NCBI GenBank assembly: GCA_044359955.1
Contig: JBIKLF010000003.1
Span: 62,001 to 126,000, forward strand
DNA length: 64,000 bases
Source: JACTMZ01 sp044359955
GTDB lineage: Bacteria; Verrucomicrobiota; Verrucomicrobiia; Chthoniobacterales; JACTMZ01
Direction of reading: 5' to 3'
The translations under genes were made by a program, and so were the position numbers. Below the pieces are notes generated by a model. The model had not been told where the DNA came from. It worked only from the letters and a program-made list of their open reading frames with translations, and ran no database searches. Positions 8,848 through 18,000 of this stretch are shown piece by piece. Every line of letters begins with the position of its first letter. The first letter of the stretch is position 1.

Positions 8848-9959
8848 CCAGCGCGAGGTGCCACCGGAAGAGCGCGCGGCGCATGGGTGGGAGGCAGGGC
8901 GAGCAAGAGGGTGGATTCGCCGCGTTGCCAGCGGTAGCCGAAACCGAAGGGCAGGGGGAAACCGGCGCCGCTGGAATAAGCGGCCCGCAGGGCCGGCTGA
9001 TCGTGTTTGGCAAAAATATCCAGCGGGGTGGTGTAGTTGCCGAAGAAGATGACCTGCCAATCGCGCTCCCGAAAGACGGAGAGCGGGATGCCCGAGTCGT
9101 CCTGCACGATGGCCCGGCAGTGCCCGAGGAGAAAGTCGCGCACGCGGGTGAAGCCGCCGGACTGCGGGAGGTAGGAGGCGGCTTTGAGGTATCCGGTGGA
9201 CGGACCGCGGGAGGCGAGCCATTGGAGGACGGCCGGATTTGCTTGGAGGGCGCCGTCGGCCACGTTGGCCTGCAAATAAACCACCTCGGCCGGAGGCGAG
9301 CCGGGCGACGCGCGGAACACGATGCGCAAGGCCGGTTGCCCGCCGGAGGACTGGCCCGGGACGAGGGATCCGTCGGGTTGCAGGGTCAGTCTCTCGGCCA
9401 AATCGATGCGCGCATCGGTGAAGGAGAGAAAGACGAGCATGATGGGAAAAACGCCCTGAAAATGCGAGGCGGCCAACTCGGTTTTCATGTCCTTGGTGAT
9501 GAAATGACTGAAATTCATGATCACCTCGGTCGATTTGCGCAGCATGGCGAGGCTGGCGTGGAGTTCCTCGGGACTCAGACTGAGGGGATTGCTGAGCTGG
9601 CCGACCGGTTCGAGTCCGCCCAAGGCATAGAGCCGCGCCGAGGGGAAAAGGGCCAGGGCGCTGACCAAATCCGGTCCACCAAAGAGGTAGGTGACTTGGG
9701 AGGTGGTTCCGATGCGCGGGACAAGTTCGTTGGCCGACCATGATCGCATCGGCGCGAAGTAAAGATCGTCGTAGCGATACCATTGCGCGGCGTATTCGCG
9801 GGCGTGCTGGCGGTATTCGGGAGAATCCTGCAGTGCGGCGAGGGGGCTGGTGGCCGGGAGTTGGCGGCCGGACAGAAAGGCGCCCAGTTCGGTCGGCGAG
9901 ACCGCCGAAGCTGTGGCGGCCGCGAAGGCCAGCACGAGCAGCAGATGAACACGTTTCAT
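8841..9959 (-). CDS. Secreted protein of unknown function
   Basis: A 372-aa protein with a signal peptide (MKRVHLLLVLAFAAATASAV). I do not recognise the family with certainty. Visible features are WYRYDDLYFAPMRSWSANEL near residue 62, an FGGPDLVSALALFP block, and a hydrophobic FPIMLVFLSFTDARIDL segment. The overall arrangement recalls uncharacterised exported proteins found in several Gram-negative groups. Its start overlaps the stop of the amino-acid permease gene (ATGA), so the two are co-transcribed and possibly functionally linked. The 3' end overlaps the convergent serine hydrolase gene by 7 bp. Confidence 0.7.
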   Translation of the reverse strand: MKRVHLLLVLAFAAATASAVSPTELGAFLSGRQLPATSPLAALQDSPEYRQHAREYAAQWYRYDDLYFAPMRSWSANELVPRIGTTSQVTYLFGGPDLVSALALFPSARLYALGGLEPVGQLSNPLSLSPEELHASLAMLRKSTEVIMNFSHFITKDMKTELAASHFQGVFPIMLVFLSFTDARIDLAERLTLQPDGSLVPGQSSGGQPALRIVFRASPGSPPAEVVYLQANVADGALQANPAVLQWLASRGPSTGYLKAASYLPQSGGFTRVRDFLLGHCRAIVQDDSGIPLSVFRERDWQVIFFGNYTTPLDIFAKHDQPALRAAYSSGAGFPLPFGFGYRWQRGESTLLLALPPTHAPRALPVAPRAGY

Positions 9960-11257
9960 GGTCCGCTCTTATTTTTGCCCCGCGCTACCAAGGCGTAAAT
10001 CCCCAATCCGCCGAGTAGGGTGAGGGCGCCGAAGATGGCCTCGGTCGGTTTCGCCGCCGCGGTGTGGGTGATGGCAAACGCGCTGATCGCGAGAAAGAGC
10101 AAAGGGGTGAGGGGATAGAGGGGCACGCGAAAGGGGCGGGGCAAATCCGGTTGGGTGAAGCGGTAGACGATGACGCCCGACACCGTGAGAAAGCTGCAGG
10201 CCAAGAGGGCGAACTGGGTGTAGACCAGCACTTGCTCAAAGGCCGCGGTGAGCAGAAGCAGGAGCGTGAGCAGGCTTTGCGCGAGCACCGCCACGGCGGG
10301 GATGCCGGCCGAGGTGCGCACGCGCAACCAGCCGAAAGCGCGCGGGTAGTCCTCGCCGATGACCATGGCGACCCGGGGGCCGGCCCAGGTCATGGCACTG
10401 ATGGCCGAGATGAGGCCGAGGGCAATCACGCCGGCGACCAACCGTCCTCCTCCCTCGCCAAAGACGGCTTGGGCGGCGACCTGCGCCACGTTGAGTTGTC
10501 CGGCCAGCGTTTCGGCCGGCGCGACGTGGAGAAAGGCCGCATTGAGACCGAGATAAAGGGCCATGACGGCAAGCGTGCCCGCCGCGAGGGCCAGAGGAAT
10601 GACCCGCCCCGGGGTGCGGACTTCACCCAAGATGTAGGTGGCGGCATTCCATCCGGAATACGCGTAGAGCGTGAACATGAGCGAGACGGCGAAAGGCGCG
10701 GTCAGCATGTAGTCGCTCCACGTTGCGGCGGCGGAGGGCGTCGAACCGGGGGCGCTGAAGAAAGTCGCGATAAGAAAGAGAACGAGCGCAATTTTCAGCC
10801 CGGTGAAAAAAATTTGGAAGATGCTGCTCAGCCGCAGGTCGCGCAGGTGGAAAAGAGTGACCAGGACAACCACCGCGACGGATGCGGCGAGAGGCGGGAC
10901 ATCCGTAAACACCCCCTGCAAATACGATCCGAAGGCCATGGCACTCAAGGCCACCGGCGCGGCGAAGCCGACCACGATGGAGACGATGCCGGCCATAAAG
11001 CCGAGGGACGGATGGAAAATCTGCCCGAGAAAGTGATATTCCCCGCCGGAGCGTGGAAGGGCGGCCGAGAGTTCGGCGTAACAAAGGGCCCCGCACAGGG
11101 CCAGGACGCCGCCGATGCTCCAGAGGATCATGATCGCGGGGCGCGAGGGGATGTCACCGACCTGGAAGCCGAGACTGGTGAAGATACCGGTGCCGACCAT
11201 ATTGGCCACGACCAGAGCCGCGCAGGCCGCCAGGCCGACGGTGCGTGGAGCCGTCAT
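9956..11257 (-). CDS. APC superfamily amino-acid permease
   Basis: A 433-aa integral membrane protein with about 12 hydrophobic helices. The first carries the APC unwound-helix motif (ANMVGTGIFTSLGFQVGDIP), equivalent to the substrate-binding GSGIF motif of LAT/APC transporters. YAYSGWNAATYILGEVRTPG, typical of TM6, follows. These proteins import or exchange amino acids at the inner membrane using ion gradients. Substrate specificity cannot be read from the sequence. It is the first gene of a two-gene unit with the secreted protein at 8841-9959 (4-bp overlap) and diverges from the methyltransferase gene. Confidence 0.9.
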   Translation of the reverse strand: MTAPRTVGLAACAALVVANMVGTGIFTSLGFQVGDIPSRPAIMILWSIGGVLALCGALCYAELSAALPRSGGEYHFLGQIFHPSLGFMAGIVSIVVGFAAPVALSAMAFGSYLQGVFTDVPPLAASVAVVVLVTLFHLRDLRLSSIFQIFFTGLKIALVLFLIATFFSAPGSTPSAAATWSDYMLTAPFAVSLMFTLYAYSGWNAATYILGEVRTPGRVIPLALAAGTLAVMALYLGLNAAFLHVAPAETLAGQLNVAQVAAQAVFGEGGGRLVAGVIALGLISAISAMTWAGPRVAMVIGEDYPRAFGWLRVRTSAGIPAVAVLAQSLLTLLLLLTAAFEQVLVYTQFALLACSFLTVSGVIVYRFTQPDLPRPFRVPLYPLTPLLFLAISAFAITHTAAAKPTEAIFGALTLLGGLGIYALVARGKNKSGP

Positions 11258-11320
11258 GGGCCGGGATGGTCAGCTTGCGCTTGATTTGGCATGACTTGCA
11301 CTCCTAGCATGGCGCCTGAC

Positions 11321-11944
11321 ATGAGTGCCATCCTCTTCCGCCGCTTTCTGGCCCGTCCGCTCCAGGTGGCCTACGTCCTGCCCAGTTCCAAAGGACTCGT
11401 CCGTCGGGTCTTGGACAAGATGGACTTCGCCAAGGCGCGGGTCTTTGTCGAATTCGGCGCGGGCGAGGGATGCTACACCCGCGAGCTGGCCAAGCGGCTG
11501 GCTCCGGACGCGAAGTTGCTCGCCTTCGAGCTGGATAGCCACCTGGCCGAGCATTTGCGCGAGCAGTTCCGGGACGATGATCGGGTCCTTATTTACGAGC
11601 AGGATGCGGCCAGTTTCCGCGACGAATTGCGCAAGCTGGGTTTCAGTGAAGCCGACTACGTGATTTCGGGTATTCCTTTCAGCTACCTTGATCCGAAAAA
11701 GAAAAAAGAAATTCTCCGCGAGGTGCACGATGGCCTGACCCCGGACGGCCAATTCATCGTTTACCAAGTCACCCCGGAGTTGAAAGGGCACACCAAAATG
11801 TATGCCGCCCACGAGGTGGAGTATTTTCTGGCCAGTATCCCCCCGATGTTCATCGTGGCCTGCCACAAATCCGAGACCACGGTGCAGCCGAAGCGCGGCA
11901 AAAAACGCAAGGTGGCGCTCCCGAGCGCGGCCCGGGCGGCCTGA
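11321..11944 (+). CDS. SAM-dependent methyltransferase, PmtA/KsgA-like
   Basis: A 207-aa class I methyltransferase. Counting from the ATG at 11321 (MSAILFRRFLARPLQVAYVLPS), motif I is VFVEFGAGEGCYTREL, an acidic residue binds SAM ribose in LLAFELDSHLAEHLR, and motif IV lies in DYVISGIPFSYLD. The N-terminal block (FLARPLQVAYVLPSSKGLVRRV) is characteristic of the PmtA-type phospholipid N-methyltransferase/rRNA adenine dimethylase-like group. A role in methylating phosphatidylethanolamine is plausible, but other substrates cannot be excluded. The C-terminus ends in a Lys/Arg-rich tail. A more upstream ATG at 11291 is possible but lacks conservation features. Confidence 0.78.
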   Translation: MSAILFRRFLARPLQVAYVLPSSKGLVRRVLDKMDFAKARVFVEFGAGEGCYTRELAKRLAPDAKLLAFELDSHLAEHLREQFRDDDRVLIYEQDAASFRDELRKLGFSEADYVISGIPFSYLDPKKKKEILREVHDGLTPDGQFIVYQVTPELKGHTKMYAAHEVEYFLASIPPMFIVACHKSETTVQPKRGKKRKVALPSAARAA

Positions 11945-11951
11945 CCGGCGG

Positions 11952-12938
11952 TTATTTCGGCAGGAGGTCCGCCACCATGGCGCGCTCTTCCCTGAGCTCG
12001 TTGACCGATTTGTCGATGCGCTCGCGATCGAAGTCATTATGCGGGAGGCCCGGCACGACGGTGGCTGCTTGGTCCTTGCTGCTCACCGGGAAGCCGCAGA
12101 TCAGGCCCTCTTCGACGCCGTAGGAGCCGTCCGAGCGCAGCGCAACGCTGTGCCAATCGCCGTGCGGGGTGTTCGTGGTCAGGCTGCGCACAGTCTCGAT
12201 CGCGGCGTGGGCCGCGGAAAAAGCGGAGGACAAGCCGCGGGCTTTGATGATGGCGGCACCCCGTTCCTGCACCGTCTTGATGAATTCGCCTTCGAGCCAC
12301 GCGTGGTCTTGGATCACTTCGGGGGCGGGGCGGCCTCCGATGCGGGCGTTGGCGAAATCGGGGAACTGGGTGTTCGAGTGATTGCCCCAGATGGTCATGT
12401 TGGTCACGTCACGCCACGGAACCCCGGCTTTCTGCGCGAGTTGTGCTTTGGCGCGGTTTTCGTCGAGACGCATCATGGCGTACCAGCGGTCACGGGGAAT
12501 GGCCGGAGCATTGCTCATCGCGATGAGGCAATTCGTGTTGCAGGGATTGCCGACCACGAGGATGCGGACGTCGGACGCGGCGTTCCTTTCAATCGCTTGG
12601 CCCTGACCGACAAAGATCTTGCCGTTGATGCCGAGCAATTCCTGGCGTTCCATGCCCGCTTTCCGCGGCACACTGCCGACGAGCAGGGCCCAGGTGATGC
12701 CGTCAAAGCCGCGGTCGAGGTCGCTCGTTGTCTCAATGCCCTCGAGCAAAGGAAAGGCGCCGTCCTGCAATTCCATGGCCACCCCTTGCAAGGCGGCCAT
12801 GCCGGGTTCGATCTCGATCAGTTGGAGAATGACGGGTTGGTCGGCACCGAAGACTTGGCCGCTGGCCATACGGGGCAGGAGGGAGTAACCGATTTGGCCG
12901 GCTGCGCCGGTGACGGCGACACGAATTGCTTTTTTCAT
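11952..12938 (-). CDS. mdh: Malate dehydrogenase
   Basis: A 328-aa NAD-dependent malate dehydrogenase of the cytosolic-like (group 2) type. The dinucleotide-binding loop is VAVTGAAGQIGYSLL at the N-terminus. Substrate Arg residues sit in GSVPRKAGMERQELL, and the active-site region is MTIWGNHSNTQFPDFANA with catalytic His. It interconverts malate and oxaloacetate in the TCA cycle. It could therefore supply oxaloacetate to the probable PEP carboxykinase encoded 2 kb away; that link is an inference. Two Met codons in tandem (12941, 12938) make the exact start ambiguous by one residue. It lies downstream of hup on the same strand, separated by a candidate terminator. Confidence 0.96.
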   Translation of the reverse strand: MKKAIRVAVTGAAGQIGYSLLPRMASGQVFGADQPVILQLIEIEPGMAALQGVAMELQDGAFPLLEGIETTSDLDRGFDGITWALLVGSVPRKAGMERQELLGINGKIFVGQGQAIERNAASDVRILVVGNPCNTNCLIAMSNAPAIPRDRWYAMMRLDENRAKAQLAQKAGVPWRDVTNMTIWGNHSNTQFPDFANARIGGRPAPEVIQDHAWLEGEFIKTVQERGAAIIKARGLSSAFSAAHAAIETVRSLTTNTPHGDWHSVALRSDGSYGVEEGLICGFPVSSKDQAATVVPGLPHNDFDRERIDKSVNELREERAMVADLLPK

Positions 12939-13001
12939 CATGGCCACTGTGCGGCAAACCACGGGCCGGACTCGACAAAAAACGGCGGCACAAAAATGAG
13001 C

Positions 13002-13033
13002 AACCCCGTTCGGCCAACCGGCCCAACCGGGTT
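13002..13033 (-). terminator. Candidate intrinsic terminator of hup
   Basis: On the minus strand, 23 nt past the hup stop, a 14-nt arm (13033-13020) can fold back on 13015-13002 around an AACC loop with only a couple of mismatches. A run of five T follows shortly after. This could separate hup from mdh. Confidence 0.45.
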
Positions 13034-13056
13034 ACTCGGGCGGGGAGGAAAGTGTT

Positions 13057-13326
13057 TTAGAGCTTGCTCTTCAGGTCCTTGCCGACACCGAATTTCACGC
13101 TTTTGGAAGCTTTGATTTTGATGCGTTCGCCTGTTTTCGGATTCACGCCCAAGCGCGCCTTGCGGTTGACCACTTTGAAGGTGCCGAAACCGACGAGTTG
13201 CATGAGTTTGTTTTTCTTGAGGTGCGACTTGATCCCTTCGATCACGGCGTTGACGGCGCGTTCCGCGTCGGCCTTCGTGCTGCCGAGTTGTTTTTGGACT
13301 GATTCGATGAGTTTGACTTTGTTCAT
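13057..13326 (-). CDS. hup: HU-family DNA-binding protein
   Basis: An 89-aa protein of typical HU/IHF size. It shows the N-terminal helices (MNKVKLIESVQKQLGSTKAD), the signature GFGTFKVVNRKARLGVNP and the beta-arm NPKTGERIKI with Arg/Pro at the tip. It bends and compacts DNA as a dimer in the nucleoid. Five of the last ten residues are basic or polar. It is a single gene upstream of mdh, with a candidate terminator between them. Confidence 0.95.
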   Translation of the reverse strand: MNKVKLIESVQKQLGSTKADAERAVNAVIEGIKSHLKKNKLMQLVGFGTFKVVNRKARLGVNPKTGERIKIKASKSVKFGVGKDLKSKL

Positions 13327-13485
13327 AGTTGGGGTGGCCGGGTTTGCTTGAGGAAGAGGACTTGCGGCAGGTCCGTTTTTTCCCCGAGTGGTCGAAGGCT
13401 GTCAATGGTCATTGCGGGCGCCGGGCAAAAAATCCGGGGGGATTTTGGTTTGACAGTCCGGGGCGGGGCAGGCCCGTTGGGGGGC

Positions 13486-14040
13486 GTGAGCAAAGCAACC
13501 TTTGGCCTGACCGAGAAATTCGTCGAAACGATCAGCCGCAATATCCGCACCGCGCCGCGGATTGCGCCGGACGCCTACCTGGCCGCGGACGCCACGGTGG
13601 TCGCCAATGTTGAGATCGGGCCCGAGGCCAGTGTTTGGCCTCAGGCGGTTCTGCGCGGGGATGTCGCCCACGTGGTCCTCGGGGCGCAGTCCAATGTGCA
13701 GGACGGCGCCGTGGTCCACACGGCGGATGATCTCCCGGCCATCATTGGCCAGCTGGTCACGGTCGGGCACAAAGCGGTGGTTCACGCTTGCACGGTGGAA
13801 GACGAGGTGCTGGTGGGCATGGGGGCGATCATTTTGGACGGGGCGCAGGTCGGCGCGCGCTCGATCATCGGCGCGAATGCCACGGTCACCCAGGGGATGA
13901 AGATTCCGCCCGGCTCCATGGTCCTGGGCACTCCGGCCAAAGTCGTGCGGAGCTTGTCGGAGGCCGAGCAGGAAGAAATCAAAATGTGGGCCCTGCGCTA
14001 CGTGCGGCTTTCGCGCGAGTATCTGTCGGCGCGCGGCTAA
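13486..14040 (+). CDS. Gamma-class carbonic anhydrase-like hexapeptide protein
   Basis: A 184-aa left-handed beta-helix protein from the GTG at 13486. Hexapeptide repeats run through the middle (VWPQAVLRGDVAHVVLGAQS onward). His ligands expected of gamma-carbonic anhydrases are present in DGAVVHTADD and VGHKAVVHACTV. The family is zinc- or iron-dependent and interconverts CO2 and bicarbonate, though some members are inactive. The C-terminal helix (EEIKMWALRYVRLSREYLSARG) packs in the trimer. Upstream in-frame codons back to 13348 lack family similarity, supporting the GTG. The 3' end overlaps the convergent transporter gene by 4 bp. Confidence 0.88.
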   Translation: MSKATFGLTEKFVETISRNIRTAPRIAPDAYLAADATVVANVEIGPEASVWPQAVLRGDVAHVVLGAQSNVQDGAVVHTADDLPAIIGQLVTVGHKAVVHACTVEDEVLVGMGAIILDGAQVGARSIIGANATVTQGMKIPPGSMVLGTPAKVVRSLSEAEQEEIKMWALRYVRLSREYLSARG

Positions 14041-14936
14041 GCGTGGTCGCCCTCGCATTCGAGGTGCGTGATGACAAGTGCCGCGGGGTGGATTCTCTCT
14101 TCCAAGGAATCCTCGATCTGCGTTGCCACCCGGTGGGCGTCGCGCAGGAGAACGTCCGGCGGGAAATCGAGGTGAAGTTCGACATGGTGTGCGTCGCCGA
14201 TGTTGCGGTGGCGAAGGTTGTGGTGCGTGATGCCGTGCTTGCGGGTCTCGGCCATGACCAATTCCTCGATCTGGCGGTGGATGGCCGGATCGGCGGCATC
14301 CATCAGGCCGCTCACGCTGCGGCGGATGAGACGGAGCCCGGAAACCAAGATGTTCAACGCGGCGGCGACGGCGAAGAGCGGGTCCCAGTAAAGCCAGCCC
14401 GTGAGCTGCACGAGGGCGAGGGCGATGAGCACTCCGATGCTCGTCCAGCAGTCGGTGAGGACGTGATGTCCGTTCGCCTCAAGGATGATCGAGCCGCGTT
14501 TCTTGCCCGTGCGGACAAGATGCCAGCCAAGCGTGCCATTGAGCACCGCACCGAGCGCGGTGAGGGCGAGGCCGATGGAGAGGTTGGACAACTCCGGACC
14601 GCGCAGGGCCGCGCCAACCGCCTCATAAAGAATGTAAAACGCCGCAGCGATGATCATGGCGCCTTCGAAACCGGCCGAGAAGAAGCCGATCTTGGCGTGA
14701 CCGTAGAGATGGGTGGCGTCGGCCGGTCGCAGGGACAGCCAGAGGCTGTAGGCGGCAAAGCCCACGGCCACCAAGTGCGCGGCGCTTTCGCCGAGGTCGC
14801 TCAAAATGGCGGTTGAGCCTGTCCATTGCCAAGCCAGGGCTTTGAGCACAAGCAGCAAAACCCCCGCCGCGACCGAAAGGGTCATGGCGAGCTTCTTTTC
14901 CGCCGCGGCGGATGGTGCGGGCAATTCTTCTCCCAT
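14037..14936 (-). CDS. Cation diffusion facilitator (CDF) metal efflux transporter
   Basis: A 299-aa CDF protein from MGEELPAPSAAAEKKLAMTL. Six transmembrane helices are visible. TM2 carries the transport-site pattern SDLGESAAHLVAVG (equivalent to HD/DxxHD positions, here with an unusual SDxxE...H arrangement), and TM5 has the second site HHVLTDCWTSIGV. The C-terminal cytoplasmic domain (ETRKHGITHHNLRHRNIGD, HHVELHLDF) is His-rich. The family exports Zn, Mn, Fe or Co; specificity is not determinable. An alternative Met seven codons upstream exists. It diverges from the 1160-aa gene at 15041. Confidence 0.88.
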   Translation of the reverse strand: MGEELPAPSAAAEKKLAMTLSVAAGVLLLVLKALAWQWTGSTAILSDLGESAAHLVAVGFAAYSLWLSLRPADATHLYGHAKIGFFSAGFEGAMIIAAAFYILYEAVGAALRGPELSNLSIGLALTALGAVLNGTLGWHLVRTGKKRGSIILEANGHHVLTDCWTSIGVLIALALVQLTGWLYWDPLFAVAAALNILVSGLRLIRRSVSGLMDAADPAIHRQIEELVMAETRKHGITHHNLRHRNIGDAHHVELHLDFPPDVLLRDAHRVATQIEDSLEERIHPAALVITHLECEGDHA

Positions 14937-15040
14937 GCCGCGAGTCTGTGCCTGCACCTGGTGCGCGAGGCAAGTGTGATTTCGTCCCGAGGGTCTTGCC
15001 CCCTGATCCGTCTGGCGGTAAGTCTAAAGCCGTTTTTGTC

Positions 15041-18000
15041 ATGAATACAGATCTCGAAAAGAAAATTGGCCAGCTCCGCGGCCGGCCCGGCGGCGGCGAG
15101 GATGCGGATGCGTTGCGCCGGCGCATCTTCTACATCAACCTCAAGTTGCGGGACCTCGGGTGCCCGACCTATCCGATTGAACACGATGCCGAGTTTGCCG
15201 ATCTGGTCGGCGGGCTCATGGCGCTGCATCGCGAAAAAGACCGGCTGCTGGCCAAGCACCTTTCTCCCGCCGACACGCGCATCCAGAATTTTCTCTACGA
15301 CTACCTGCAAGACGTGGTCGAAGTGCCGCGCTTGCCCAACCAGACCTTCGCTCTCGACCGGCACGGTCTCGCACGGCAGTTGTCCTTGCCGCCGGACCAG
15401 GACGAATTTTCGTCCGACATCATCAATTCCTACCGCGTGCGCCAAGGTGTGCTGCACAATCCGAAGAGCGACCGCCGGACCACGCAGGGCATTTTTCATG
15501 TGACCGAAGGGGGTCTGCCCGTGCCGGACGACAAGAAGGCGGTGCCGAAGGCGGTCTTCGGACGATTGCTCAAGGCGGCGCTCAATCCCCCGGCGGAGCT
15601 GTTGCGCCTGCCCTTCACCTCGACCCTTCCCGCCCCGGCCGAGTGCTTTGTTTCCCTCCTGCTCCGTCCGGTGGTCTGCCCCGGGGTGCCGGGAGTGACG
15701 CCGGAGAAAAGCATGGAGGTGCGCTTCTTTGTGCCGGGCGGCCTGGTCTGCAATCTCGACTTTGTCGAAAGCATTTTCGGCAATGCGGGCGATCCGAATC
15801 TCCCCGACAACGATGCCGCGCTCGATACCGAGCATTGGACCGGCCACACGGGCTGCGTCATTCTGGCCCCGCACCTCAACAAGCTGACCAAGGCGGAACT
15901 CGGCTTGCCGTCGTGGGACGAAGCAACCGAGCGTCAGCGGCGCGACGGGATGTGCTGGAAGGCGCCGGACGAAATCTACAACGATGGCACGGCCTTCAAG
16001 ATCACGGCGCGCGACGAGCGCGGGGTGGTGGTGACGATCATTTCCGACAACTACTTCGGCTATTGCAAAAAGGAGGTCAAAACGCAGCTCGGCATGGCGG
16101 CCAACCTCTTCGGCAATGCGGAGGAGGAGCATGCGGGAGGCGCGCTCATTTTTCCGAGCTACGACCTGGCCGAGCAGATTGCGGTGCAGGATTTGCCCTT
16201 GGATATGCCGCGCGGCTTTTCCCAAGCCATGGACTTGCTCGGTGATTCCGTCGAGGTGCATCCGGAGGGCTACGCGGTCGACCGGCAGCATCCGGATATT
16301 TTTTACGTTCCGGAGAATGCGCGCTTCCAATTGCTGGCCCAAAAAGTGACCTGGGAGAAGGACGGGGAGACGCGCGAGATCCCGCTCCGCCTCGAGCACC
16401 GCTACATGCTGCCGTGCGGCTACAAAATCCACATGGCGAAACCGGCCGCCGGCCGCGCCTGGCGCCTGATCGGCACCATGGCCGAGGGCACGCTTTGCCA
16501 CAAACCGTGCACCGTTTCCGGCGGGGGCAAATCGGAAATTTCCAAGCCGATTTCGGATGCCATCTTGCAGGGACCGATCTTCGTGGCGGACGTCAAGGCC
16601 GACTTCGATCACGTCGACCAACTTGTCCGGCACGACTACGCGAACCGCTACGCCGATCCCGCGCGCCATGGCCAGGACCACCGCTTGGTTTTAAGTCCCA
16701 ACCGCTCGCTGGGCTCGGTGATCAAGCTGCTCACCCCGTCGCCGTCCTTCAGTCCGGGCTACAATGCGTGGCTCGAGACCATCCCGCAGCACGTCAAGGA
16801 GCTGGTCTACGTGCTCAAGCGGTTCTACCGCCCGGAGTGGGGCGAGCACTGGCGGGAGAATTTCAGCGTCGACACGGTCAACGGTCTCCCGGCCAACGAA
16901 CTGCGGTTTTACCGCCGCAAGCTGGTGGCCAATTTCCTGCGTGTCGGTTTCGATACGGACGATGCATGGCGCACCTTCGGCCTGCGCAAGGACTTCTTCC
17001 CGGCGGCCAAGATCCAGATGGAGGACGATATCACGGCGTCCACCGTGGTCCCGCGACCGCTCATCGCCCGCCTGCTCGACGCGCAAACCGGGCACCTGCC
17101 GGGCGTCAAATTTGTCCACAATTGCGAATACCGCCTTTTCCAGCGGCCCGACGATGCCATTCATCGCGGCTATGACAAAGTTACGGAGGACGACTTTTCC
17201 CACGGGGGGAACTTTTTCTCGAACTACCAGCCGCTCACCGTGGCCGAGGCCCGCGGCATCCTCGAGGACGCGATCGGCTACTACGAATACACCCGGCCGA
17301 TGCAGAAAATGATCGCGGGCTATGTGGAGGAGGGGCGCCCGGACTTCTTTGTTTCCAACGCCAATCCGCGTCTGGTCGACGGGCGTCCGACCAAAAATCC
17401 GCGCTACCTGCAGGCGCGGCCGGACCTGCTGGATCCACAGGGCCGCTACCTGGCCGATGTGGGGATCCGGCTGGCTCGCGGGTTGACCTGTGACGCGCCC
17501 GTGCTCACGCCGGTCAATGCCGTCCTCGCCGGCCGCCGCAACAATCCGCCGGATAAAGCGGCGGGGATCCGTTCGCTCGCTGTTTACAACCCGATCCACC
17601 ACATGGAGCTGCCGGAACTTTTCATGGAGTTCATCTGCAGCATGACGGGCAAGTCTCCATCGACCACGGGCGCGGGTTCGGAAGGTGCGCTGACCAAAGG
17701 CCCCTTCAACGCCTTGCCGCCGATTTACGATTTGAATTCCGCCCTCGTGTCCTACGCGATCAGCGGCTACGAGGGCTTCGTCACCGCGGCGGGTTATGTC
17801 GGTCCGCAGGCCCGGGTCGACCATGACATCAGTCTTCTCGTTCCCGAGGTCTGGTGCCGTATGAGCGTCGAGGAGCGGTCGCCGGAGTTCCTCCACGCGC
17901 ACGGTTATCTCGAGCGCTTGAAAGACTTCGAGCACGAAGGCCGCCCGATCTTGGCCGGCCGTCTCGGCAGCCGGATCACGAAGAAGTTCGTCAACACGTT

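Noticed and set aside
10064..11284. A long plus-strand frame opposite the amino-acid permease
   Set aside because: Gly/Asp/His-rich composition typical of antisense frames in GC-rich DNA; the minus-strand permease is unambiguous.
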